A stretch of DNA of 64,000 nt from Polyangium mundeleinium (GTDB lineage: Bacteria > Myxococcota_A > Polyangia > Polyangiales > Polyangiaceae), in contig NZ_JAQNDO010000001.1 of assembly GCF_028369105.1 (NCBI RefSeq), positions 930,001 through 994,000 on the forward strand, written 5' to 3'. The notes below the pieces were generated by a model. The model was not told the DNA's origin. It saw nothing but the letters and a program-made list of their open reading frames with translations, and searched no databases. This document shows positions 7,092-15,474 of the stretch, piece by piece. The translations under genes were made by a program, and so were the position numbers. Position 1 is the first letter of the stretch; each line of letters starts with the position of its first letter.

Positions 7092-10025
7092 ATGCAAAGA
7101 GCTTCGATGAGCAGGCCCGTGCGGCGTCGTCTGGGAGGCGTGTTCGCTGGTGTATGCGCACTGTTCCTGGGAAGCGCCGTGACCGGGGCCGGTTGCAGCG
7201 ACGAACCGACGAATCCATCCACGACGATGAGCTCGTCCTCGAGCTCGGGCACGGGCGGCGCGGGCGGCGGCACCGGCGGCGGGAATACCGGCGGCGGCGG
7301 CGCCGGTGGGCAAGGCGGAATGGGCGGCGGCGGAATGGGCGGGCAAGGCGGAATGGGCGGCGCCGAGCTTTGCACGACGCCCGCGCCCGGCGCGACGCGC
7401 GGCGCGGCGGTCGCGATTTCGGCGGACGACACGACCGTCGTCGCCGTGAACCGCGATGCGGGCAGCGTGACGGTGCTCTCGGTCGAATACAATCCCGTGG
7501 ACAACCTGCCGGCGCTCACGAAAAAGGCCGAGATTGTCGTGGGGGGCGAGCCCTGGCAGGTCGCGATCGACGGCTGCGGCGACAAGGCCTACGTGGTGCT
7601 GCGCAAGGACCAGAAGGTCGTGGAGATCCGCGATCTCAAGGGCACGCCCGTCATGGGCAAGGAGATCGCCGTCGGCTCGGAGCCCACGGCCATCGCGATC
7701 ACGCCGAACAACACGTCGCTCTACGTCGCCAACTGGGTCGACGGCACGCTTTCGCTCATCGACCTCGCGTCGCTCACGTTGTCGAAGACGATCGATCTGA
7801 ACGGGCCGCTCGCCGGCACGGGCTTGCTCGGCCCCTCGGTCACCGCCGACAAGGCGCGGCCCGCGCTCGCGCACCCGCGCTCGCTCGCGATCACGAACGA
7901 CGGCGACGCCGACGACGCCGACGAGAAGATCTACGCGACCGAGTTCTTCGCGCAGCGCACGGCGCCCGAGCAGATCAACGCGCAGGGCGTGTCGAACGTC
8001 GACACGAACTGGGCAGGCATCGTCTACAGCGTGAAGGCCGCGGACGGCGCGGTCGCCACGATCGCCCTGCCGTCGATCGACGACACGGGCTTCGTCGATC
8101 ACAAGGGACAAGCCACGGGTTGTTTCCCGAACCAGCTCCAGTCGATCACGATCCAGAAGGATCTCGCCTACGTCACGTCGATCTGCGTCTCGCCGGCCGG
8201 CCCCGTCGGTCCGTTCCAGAAGAACGCCTGCACGACGAACGCGCAATGCACGAACGTGAACGTCGTCAGCACATGCAATACAACCGTCGGCTCCTGCACG
8301 TACAGTTGCTCGACCGACGCCGATTGCGGCGGCGACGCGCCCGCGGGGTCGTGCCAGGGCGCCGGACCGCTCGGCAACGGCGCGTGCCGGGCGATCCCGA
8401 CGAACAACAAGACCGTGGTGCACCCGGTCGTGAACGTGCTCGACACGAAGACGGACGCGGCCGTCGCCGCGGCGCCGACGAACCTGAACCGCGCCTTCCG
8501 CGACGCGTACGTCGCGGCGAACGTGGCCGACGACGCCAGCCGTCGGTATCCGCTGGTCGCGAACGACATCGCGTTCGTCGGGGCGACGGGCGAGGCGTAC
8601 GTGCCGGCGAACGGCGCGGACGCGGTGTTCCGCGTGAGCTTTAACGAGACGAGCGGCGCCGTCACCAGCGTCGGCGCCACGGACAAGAAGTTCATCGACC
8701 TCGCGCCCCAGGCGCTCGCGGAGAGCCTGAAGGGCGTGGGCCCGATCGGCGTCGCCGTGGCGAACACGCATCCGTTCGCGTTCGTGGCGAACGACATCAG
8801 TCGTAACGTGTCGTCCCTCGCGATCGATCCGGGCAAGCAGGTCGTCGCGGGCTCCGATCTCGGCACGGCGCGTGTCGTCCAGACCGCGCCCATGCCCGCC
8901 GACGCGGCAGGGATGTCGGTCCTGCGCGGCAAGCGGATCTTCAACACGGGGCTCGGGCGCTGGTCGCTCCGGGGCCAGGCGTGGGTCTCCTGCCAGTCGT
9001 GCCACATCGACGGCCTGAGCGACAACGTGACCTGGTACTTCGCCCGCGGCCCGCGGCAAGCGACGAGCCTCGATGGCAGCTACGCCTCGAAGGATCCCAC
9101 CGACCAGCGCATCTTCGGCTGGACGGCGTTCCAGGAAGAGGCGCACGACTTCGAGAACAGCGCGCGCGGCACGCAGGGCGGCGTCGGCGCCCTCGTGACG
9201 ACGGAGAGCAACCCGCCGGCCAACACGGATCGCATCAACCTCGCGGACACGGCGAAATACGCGCCCGCGGGCGCCGTGGGCCTGAACGGCTCGACGAAGG
9301 AGATCCACGACACGGACAGCGTGCGGAAGGACTGGGACGACTTCGAGGCGTACGCGCGCAGCCTCCGTTCGCCGCGCAAGCCCTCGAATCTCGACCCGGC
9401 GAAGGTCGCCGCGGGCTTGACGCTGTTCATGGAGGGCGGGAGCTGCCAGGGCTGCCACGGCGGTGCGAAGTGGACGCTCTCGAAGCGCTTCTACACGCCG
9501 TCGGCGGCGACGAACGAGGCGCTGCTCGCGAAGGCGTACGAGGGCGACGCGCTGCTCGCCGCCGGCTTCCCCGCGGCCTTGCTCCCGGCCACCGCGGGCA
9601 ATCAGTTCATGCGCTCGCCGAGCCCGAAGAACGCCGGGCTCGACCAGATCCAGTGCGTGCTCCGCCCCGTGGGCACGTTCGGGATCTCGCCGGCCGCGGT
9701 GAACGTGATCGAGGTGCGCGCCGACATGATCGCGAAGGCCCAGGGCGACGAGGCCATCGGCAAGGGCTTCAACGTGCCGTCCCTGCTCGGCATGCAGGTC
9801 GGCGCGCCGTTCTTCCATGCAGGCAACGCGCGGACGCTGGAGGAGCTCTTCTCGAATACGTTCGTCGCCCACAACAAGGCGCTCGCCGCGCCGAGTTACC
9901 TCACCGGCCCGAACGACATCGAGAACCTCGTGGCCTTCGTGCTCTCGATCGACGAGGACACGACGCCGATCGATCTGCCGGCCATGCCCGGCGCCAAGGG
10001 CGGCGATTTCTGCGCCGCGCCCTGA
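7092..10025 (+). CDS. Lipoprotein with YncE-like beta-propeller and di-heme cytochrome (peroxidase-like) domain
   Basis: Exported protein of 977 residues. After a signal peptide ending GAGC comes a Ser then Gly-rich linker typical of myxobacterial surface lipoproteins. The next ~450 residues hold repeated YVA/AYV blade-like segments of a YncE/lactonase-type propeller, with a Cys-rich insert near residues 375-435. The C-terminal part carries two c-type heme sites, CQSCH (634-638) and CQGCH (785-789), arranged as in the cytochrome c peroxidase/MauG family. The start follows a strong AAGGAAGGGG ribosome site. A second protein of the same plan is encoded at 15475-18276. Electron transfer or peroxide reduction at the cell surface is likely; the substrate is unknown. 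Confidence 0.85.
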   Translation: MQRASMSRPVRRRLGGVFAGVCALFLGSAVTGAGCSDEPTNPSTTMSSSSSSGTGGAGGGTGGGNTGGGGAGGQGGMGGGGMGGQGGMGGAELCTTPAPGATRGAAVAISADDTTVVAVNRDAGSVTVLSVEYNPVDNLPALTKKAEIVVGGEPWQVAIDGCGDKAYVVLRKDQKVVEIRDLKGTPVMGKEIAVGSEPTAIAITPNNTSLYVANWVDGTLSLIDLASLTLSKTIDLNGPLAGTGLLGPSVTADKARPALAHPRSLAITNDGDADDADEKIYATEFFAQRTAPEQINAQGVSNVDTNWAGIVYSVKAADGAVATIALPSIDDTGFVDHKGQATGCFPNQLQSITIQKDLAYVTSICVSPAGPVGPFQKNACTTNAQCTNVNVVSTCNTTVGSCTYSCSTDADCGGDAPAGSCQGAGPLGNGACRAIPTNNKTVVHPVVNVLDTKTDAAVAAAPTNLNRAFRDAYVAANVADDASRRYPLVANDIAFVGATGEAYVPANGADAVFRVSFNETSGAVTSVGATDKKFIDLAPQALAESLKGVGPIGVAVANTHPFAFVANDISRNVSSLAIDPGKQVVAGSDLGTARVVQTAPMPADAAGMSVLRGKRIFNTGLGRWSLRGQAWVSCQSCHIDGLSDNVTWYFARGPRQATSLDGSYASKDPTDQRIFGWTAFQEEAHDFENSARGTQGGVGALVTTESNPPANTDRINLADTAKYAPAGAVGLNGSTKEIHDTDSVRKDWDDFEAYARSLRSPRKPSNLDPAKVAAGLTLFMEGGSCQGCHGGAKWTLSKRFYTPSAATNEALLAKAYEGDALLAAGFPAALLPATAGNQFMRSPSPKNAGLDQIQCVLRPVGTFGISPAAVNVIEVRADMIAKAQGDEAIGKGFNVPSLLGMQVGAPFFHAGNARTLEELFSNTFVAHNKALAAPSYLTGPNDIENLVAFVLSIDEDTTPIDLPAMPGAKGGDFCAAP

Positions 10026-10060
10026 GGGTCGGATTCCTCCCACGAGATAGGTAGAGGTAG

Positions 10061-10093
10061 CCGCCCGCCCCGCGTGAACGTCGGGGCGGGCGG
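10061..10093. terminator. GC-rich hairpin between convergent genes
   Basis: A perfect 12-bp stem (10061-10072 with 10082-10093, 9-nt loop) of pure G/C lies in the 79-bp gap between two converging genes. Downstream on the plus strand is TGGCCCTTGTTTC, a weak T-rich run. It probably serves as a terminator for the cytochrome gene and, less certainly, for the opposing giant kinase gene. Confidence 0.7.
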
Positions 10094-10104
10094 TGGCCCT
10101 TGTT

Positions 10105-13100
10105 TCAGCGGTGCGGGCCGCCACGACGAGCGGGCGCGAGGTCGACGTGACGGCAGCGCCGGAGCGCGTACTCCATGCCGCTCTGGAGCGTGCCCATCGT
10201 GACGAACGATTTCAGATCGACGTCGAGCGCGATGAGCGTCTGCGCGATCCGCGGCGCGATGCCCGTGAGCACCGTCTCGGAGCCGAGCAGCCGGAGCGCG
10301 GCGGCCACGTTCACCAGCATGCCCGCGACGTGTGTGTCGACGTGCTTCATGCCCGTGACGTCGAGGATCACGACCCGGGCTCCGAGGCGCTGGGCGCCGT
10401 CGAGCGCCACGCTGAGCACCTGCTCGGCGCGCTCGGTATCCATCGTGCCGATGAGCGGCATCACGACGATGTCCTTCGTGATCGGCAAGAGCGGCGTCGA
10501 GAGCTCCGCCAGGCGCTGGCGTTGCCCCGCGACGACCTGCTCGTGCAGCGCCGCGCGCTCATGCTCGATCTCGCGGCGCTGGCCGAGCTCCATTTCGAGC
10601 GCCTGGTTCATGTCGAACAGGCTGTCGTTGACCCGGCGCAGCTCCTCCGTCCGGTGCGCGACCTCCATCTCCAGCCGCTCGTTCGCGCGCTTGACCTGCT
10701 CGTTCGCGGTGTGCGTGTTCTCGATGAGGCGCGCGATCTCGATCGCGATGGCCGCCTGCGAGGAGAGGAGCGTGAGCAGCTCGACACGCGCCGCGTCGAA
10801 GACGCCCGCCGTCATGCGGTTTTCGAGGTAGAGCGCGCCGCTCAGCCGGCCCTGGTGGAGGAGGGGCAGGCAGAGGATCGATTTCGGCGCGAACGCCTGG
10901 ATGTACGGGTCGTCCGAGAACCGCGAGGCCTTGCGCGAGTTGTCGAGGACGACCGGTTCGAGGGTGCGCGTGACGTAGTGGATGACGCTCTTCGCGCACG
11001 CCTGCACGTCTTCGAGCGGCTGGCCGCGCCCCACGTCGAGCGTGCTGCCGGCCGGCCGGAACGTCGCTTCGGCGACGAGCTCTCCGTCCCGCGCGAGGAT
11101 GAGCAAGCCGTGGTCGGCGCCCGCGTTCTCCAGCACGAGCTTCGCGAGCCGATCGACGACCTGGGGCAGGTCGATCTCGCTCGCGATTTCCTGGGCGGCC
11201 CGGACGACGAGCGCGGCGTCGCGGAGGCTGCCGAGGCTGGTTTGTCCGAGGAGGGTTCGGGTCGCGAGGGATGCGCTCGAACTGGCGGTCGTCGACGCCC
11301 CGCGCGTGCGCGAGACCTCGCGGAGCGAAGGCCAGATGTGGGTGGCCTCGTTCTCCAGCGCCACGACCTTCGGCACTGCGCCCCAGTGCGCGTAGGCACG
11401 GTAAGCGTTTTTCATGTAGCCGCCGCCCGCGGTCGGCGCGCCGATGCTCAGGTAGAACTTGGCGCACAGCTCGCCGGTCAGCGCCTCGAAATGCGGGGCC
11501 TTGTTCTCCTGGCAGAGCGTGATGGCCCGTTCGTAGAGGCGGATCGCGCCCTCCAGGTCCCCTTCCGTGCGCGCCGCCTCCGCGTTCACCATGGCCTCGA
11601 GGTGCGCGAAGCTCTTCGGGGACCAGGCGGCGAGCTGCGCGACCTCCGCGCGGCATTTGCGCAGGATCTCCGCCTGTCGTTCGGCCTCCTCGTGCGCCTC
11701 GGCGCGAGGCAGGCCGAGGAGCACGAGGGCGCGGAGGCAGGGATGGACCTTCGAGGCGAGGTTTCCGCCGGCAAACCCGATGCTCCGCTCGGCGGCCTCG
11801 GACCACGTCCAGGCATCCTCGTACTGGCCGTGGATCAGGTAGACGAGCGTCTTCAGGATCGCGTGGTGGATCTTCGCGTTGCCGAAATGCTCGTCATCGA
11901 GGCGTGAGACGAACTCATTTTCGTGGAACGTCTCGTCGTCGAGCGACGTGCGATCCCGCGTCTTGCCCGCGAGGCACGCGATGGTCTGCCTGACGACGGT
12001 CATGGTGGCCAGGTTCGCCGGCATGCGCGTGCGGCGGATGATGGCGAGGTGCTTCTCGGCCTCCTCGACGAGCTCTTCGATCGGATTGCCCGCGAACACG
12101 TTCCCCATCGTCTCGAGGAAACACGCGGTGCCGATCATGTAGTATTCGCCGGTCTCCAGGCCCTTCTGTCGCGCGATGGCCCAGTTCTCGTTGGCCTGGC
12201 GCATCGGGTGCTGCATGTGCACGCAGCTCCCCCAGGGGATGTGGAGCCGCGAGAGCTGCATCGCGCTCGGGCATTTCTGGTTGATGGCCTCCGCGAGCTT
12301 GCAGAACTCCATCCCCTCGTTCACGCGGCCGAACATCCCCGCGAGCACGTAACCGACGCACGCATACGGGAAGGGGCACAGCTCGGTGTGGCCATGCACG
12401 AGGCCCACGTTCACAGCCCGGAGGTTGATGACGGAGAACGCAATGGGGTTGATGTGGTGGGCGCTGTCCGAGATGGCGTCGAGGATCGAGAGGACCGATC
12501 GGATCACCGGATCCGAGGCCTCCGGCGCGTCGGCGAGGTCGAGAATGCCGCGCCCGCGCAGGTTCGTGGTGAGCTTCTCGAGCTCCGACATCATCACCGC
12601 GGGCGAACCGAGCTCCTCCATCGGCAAGGGATGCCCGAGGAACGCGAGCGTCTCGCTGCCGGTCCGCACCGCCTCGACGAAGCGGCCGTGCGAGACGTTG
12701 TTGTAGATGCGTTGCCTCTGGACCGTCGCCCGCTCGACGTCCGTCTTCACGCGGCGCAAGAGTTCGAGGAAGAGCGCCTCGGCCCCCGCAGCGTCGCCGC
12801 TCAGGTACGCATTCTGGCCGCCTTCGATGTAGAGCGAGAAGCAGAGGTCGTAACGCTCGTCCCAGTCGGCCACGTCGAGCAAGTCGATGCCCGCGCGCGT
12901 GTAAATGGCCCCCGCGTGATAGGCTGTCGCGGCTTTCGACCTTTGCCCGGCGCGCAGGTTGATCTCCGCGAGGTCGAGCCGCTCGGCCCGATCGGTGATG
13001 GCCGCGGCGCCGAGGTTCAAATGGTGGACGAGGTCGAGCAGCTCGTCGTCGCGCGGGCGCTCGCCCGACCGCTTCCGGAGCAGGCGGCCAATGGAGAGGT

Positions 13101-15273
13101 GGAGCTGCTTTCGTTGCTCCGGCTCGACGAGCGTGTAGGCGGCTGAGAGGACGCGGTCGTGGACGAACTGGTAGCGGACGTTGAAGAGCGACGCCGAGAG
13201 CTCCCGCGCGCCGCCCCCGAGCCCGGCTTCGAGATACCTGTAATCGCCGTCGAGCGACACGACGAGCCCCGCCCGGAGCGCCTCCCACAGCGCCGCGGAG
13301 ACCTCGGTCGCCGGCTTTTCGGCGATCGTCGCGAGCGAGCCGAAATCGAAGGAATGGCCGATGCACGCCGCGCGCTTGAGCACGTGCTGCGTCTCCGGCG
13401 AGAGGCGGCGGAGGACGCCGACCATCAGGTCGACCACGTTGTCGGTCACGTTCGCGGCGCGGATGGCCGTGTCGTCCCATTGCCACGCGCCGCGCTCGGG
13501 GTCGAAGCGGAGCAGGCCCCGCTCGTACAATGCGACCATGAACTGGTGCGCGAAGAACGGGTTGCCCTGCGTCTTCTCGTAGACGAGGTCCGCGAGCGTC
13601 TGGACCTCCTCGGGCTTGCTCGTCAGCGTGTCGGCGACGAGGCTTCCGACCATGTCGCGATCGAGGGGCGCGAGGTGGATCCTCGCGGGCGAAAACCCCG
13701 AGCTCACGAGCTCGTCGAGCAGGGTCGAGAGCGGGTGGCCGGGGGAAACCTCGTTGTCGCGATACGCGCCGATGATGAGCAGATGCCGGCTGAACGCGTC
13801 CGTGAGGAGCAGGTGCAGGAGCCGCTGCGAGGCGGGATCCATCCACTGGAGGTCGTCGAGGAAGATCACCAGGGGGTGCGCCTCGCTCGCGAACACGTGC
13901 AGGAAGTTCTGGAGCGTGAGCTCGAAGCGGTTTTTCGCTTGATCGGGCGGCAGGTCGGAGACCTTGGGCTGCGCGCCGAGGACGAGCTCGAGCTCGGGGA
14001 CGAGCTCGACGAGGAGCGCGCCATTGCCGCCGAGGGACGTGAGCAGGTCGTTTTTGTATGCCGCGAGCGTCTCCGGCGGCTCCGTCAGGATCTGCTGCAC
14101 GAGCTCGCGGAGCGCCTGCACGACGGGCGCGAGCGGGACGTCGCGCGAGATCTGGTCGAACTTGCCGGCGGCGAAAAAACCGCCGCCGTGCCGCGCGATG
14201 ATCTTGTGGATCTCGTGGACCAGCGCCGATTTGCCCACGCCGGAGTAGCCGGCGACGAGGCAAAGCTCCGGGCCGCGCGCGCGGGCGCGGCCGAACGCCT
14301 GGAGGAGCGCCTCGATGTCACGGTCGCGGCCGTAGAGCCGCTGCGCGCGGCGGAGCTCGGGCGCCTTGTCGTGTTGCCGGAGCGGGAAGGGCGTGATGGT
14401 CCCGGAGGCTTTCCATTGCCGCAGGCATTCGGAGAGGTCCGCCCGGACCCCGGCGTCGCTCTGGTATCGCTCCTCCGGCGTCTTTGCGAGCAGCGTCATC
14501 ACGAGGTCGGAGAGCGGCGCGGGCACCGCGGGGACGAGCTCTTGCGGCGGCACGGGGGGGCGTGTGAGGTGGCTCTGGACGATCTCCGCGAGCTCGCGCT
14601 GCGGGAATGGCACTGAGCCCGTCAGCATCTCGTAGAGGATCACGCCGAGCGAGTAGAGGTCGGTCCGGGAATCGACGGCCCGGTTCATGCGCCCCGTCTG
14701 CTCGGGGGCCATGTAGAGCAGCGTCCCTTCGAGCGAGCGCGGCCCCGTGGGCGCGTGGAGCTCGCGGGAGATGCGCGCGGAAATGCCGAAATCGATGAGG
14801 TGCGCCGTCCAGGTCGACGCCTCGATCAAGACATTTCGTGGGGTCAGGTCCTTGTGAAGGATTCCCTTCCGGTGGACCGCGGCGAGCGCATTCGAGATCG
14901 AAAGGGCGATCGTCAGCGCGGTCTCGATATCGGGCCTTCGGCTCTCCAGGATCTCGCGCAGCGTGGGATGGCCGATGTCGGCCATGATCAGGACGACGCC
15001 ACGGCCGTGTTCTTCGAGCGCGAGCGCCTCGGGCGCGCACTCCACGCCGAGCTCGCGCAGGATCGTGAACTCGCGCCGCAGGCGGCCGACCTCCCGGACG
15101 GTGGGATATTCGTTTTTCGTCTGCTTGAGGACGACCTGGGCGCCGTCGGCGATTCTCGTCCCACGGAACACCAGCGTCTCGGCCCCTTCGTAGATGGGCG
15201 TCAGCGCGGTGAAACCCTCGAAGGAGACCCCCTGGACGTCATCGGCTGCGCGATGGATGGGCTCGGCGGACAT
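10105..15273 (-). CDS. Giant signalling protein: Ser/Thr kinase, AAA ATPase, helical repeats, GAF, STAS
   Basis: 1,722 residues. Residues 18-290 are a protein kinase with VVLK (K50), catalytic loop HKDLTPRN (140-147), DFG (161-163) and APEQ; the Gly-rich loop is degenerate, as is usual for this subgroup. A P-loop ATPase follows (Walker A AGYSGVGKS at 341-349; FLDDLQWMD as Walker B), then a long helical region with TPR-like repeats, a GAF domain (about 1370-1540), a coiled coil, and a C-terminal RsbR-type STAS domain (about 1605-1715) with Thr1647 and Thr1679 at the two phospho-sites known in RsbR. There is no histidine-kinase core, although many relatives of this architecture have one. It is probably a cytoplasmic signal integrator feeding a stressosome-like partner-switching system. 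Confidence 0.9.
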   Translation of the reverse strand: MSAEPIHRAADDVQGVSFEGFTALTPIYEGAETLVFRGTRIADGAQVVLKQTKNEYPTVREVGRLRREFTILRELGVECAPEALALEEHGRGVVLIMADIGHPTLREILESRRPDIETALTIALSISNALAAVHRKGILHKDLTPRNVLIEASTWTAHLIDFGISARISRELHAPTGPRSLEGTLLYMAPEQTGRMNRAVDSRTDLYSLGVILYEMLTGSVPFPQRELAEIVQSHLTRPPVPPQELVPAVPAPLSDLVMTLLAKTPEERYQSDAGVRADLSECLRQWKASGTITPFPLRQHDKAPELRRAQRLYGRDRDIEALLQAFGRARARGPELCLVAGYSGVGKSALVHEIHKIIARHGGGFFAAGKFDQISRDVPLAPVVQALRELVQQILTEPPETLAAYKNDLLTSLGGNGALLVELVPELELVLGAQPKVSDLPPDQAKNRFELTLQNFLHVFASEAHPLVIFLDDLQWMDPASQRLLHLLLTDAFSRHLLIIGAYRDNEVSPGHPLSTLLDELVSSGFSPARIHLAPLDRDMVGSLVADTLTSKPEEVQTLADLVYEKTQGNPFFAHQFMVALYERGLLRFDPERGAWQWDDTAIRAANVTDNVVDLMVGVLRRLSPETQHVLKRAACIGHSFDFGSLATIAEKPATEVSAALWEALRAGLVVSLDGDYRYLEAGLGGGARELSASLFNVRYQFVHDRVLSAAYTLVEPEQRKQLHLSIGRLLRKRSGERPRDDELLDLVHHLNLGAAAITDRAERLDLAEINLRAGQRSKAATAYHAGAIYTRAGIDLLDVADWDERYDLCFSLYIEGGQNAYLSGDAAGAEALFLELLRRVKTDVERATVQRQRIYNNVSHGRFVEAVRTGSETLAFLGHPLPMEELGSPAVMMSELEKLTTNLRGRGILDLADAPEASDPVIRSVLSILDAISDSAHHINPIAFSVINLRAVNVGLVHGHTELCPFPYACVGYVLAGMFGRVNEGMEFCKLAEAINQKCPSAMQLSRLHIPWGSCVHMQHPMRQANENWAIARQKGLETGEYYMIGTACFLETMGNVFAGNPIEELVEEAEKHLAIIRRTRMPANLATMTVVRQTIACLAGKTRDRTSLDDETFHENEFVSRLDDEHFGNAKIHHAILKTLVYLIHGQYEDAWTWSEAAERSIGFAGGNLASKVHPCLRALVLLGLPRAEAHEEAERQAEILRKCRAEVAQLAAWSPKSFAHLEAMVNAEAARTEGDLEGAIRLYERAITLCQENKAPHFEALTGELCAKFYLSIGAPTAGGGYMKNAYRAYAHWGAVPKVVALENEATHIWPSLREVSRTRGASTTASSSASLATRTLLGQTSLGSLRDAALVVRAAQEIASEIDLPQVVDRLAKLVLENAGADHGLLILARDGELVAEATFRPAGSTLDVGRGQPLEDVQACAKSVIHYVTRTLEPVVLDNSRKASRFSDDPYIQAFAPKSILCLPLLHQGRLSGALYLENRMTAGVFDAARVELLTLLSSQAAIAIEIARLIENTHTANEQVKRANERLEMEVAHRTEELRRVNDSLFDMNQALEMELGQRREIEHERAALHEQVVAGQRQRLAELSTPLLPITKDIVVMPLIGTMDTERAEQVLSVALDGAQRLGARVVILDVTGMKHVDTHVAGMLVNVAAALRLLGSETVLTGIAPRIAQTLIALDVDLKSFVTMGTLQSGMEYALRRCRHVDLAPARRGGPHR

Positions 15274-15474
15274 GACAGCTCCCTGGACATGTCCCCCCGC
15301 AAGAGCACGAAGCTATCCGGTGCGGCGGTCTGTAACAAGGCTTTGTGCTCCCGTCGCGTCGTTTTTCTGCCGTTGCGTCATCGTCAATCGGTCGACGCTG
15401 GATCTTGGGAGGTACGCCGCGCAGGTAGCGTGGTGTAGTTCGTGTCACAACGATCCTGCGCGGCGGTGCTGCAT

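Noticed and set aside
6969-10124. 1,051-codon minus-strand frame opposite the cytochrome gene
   Set aside because: Arg/Ala/Val-rich mirror frame; the plus strand has heme motifs, a signal peptide and a ribosome site.
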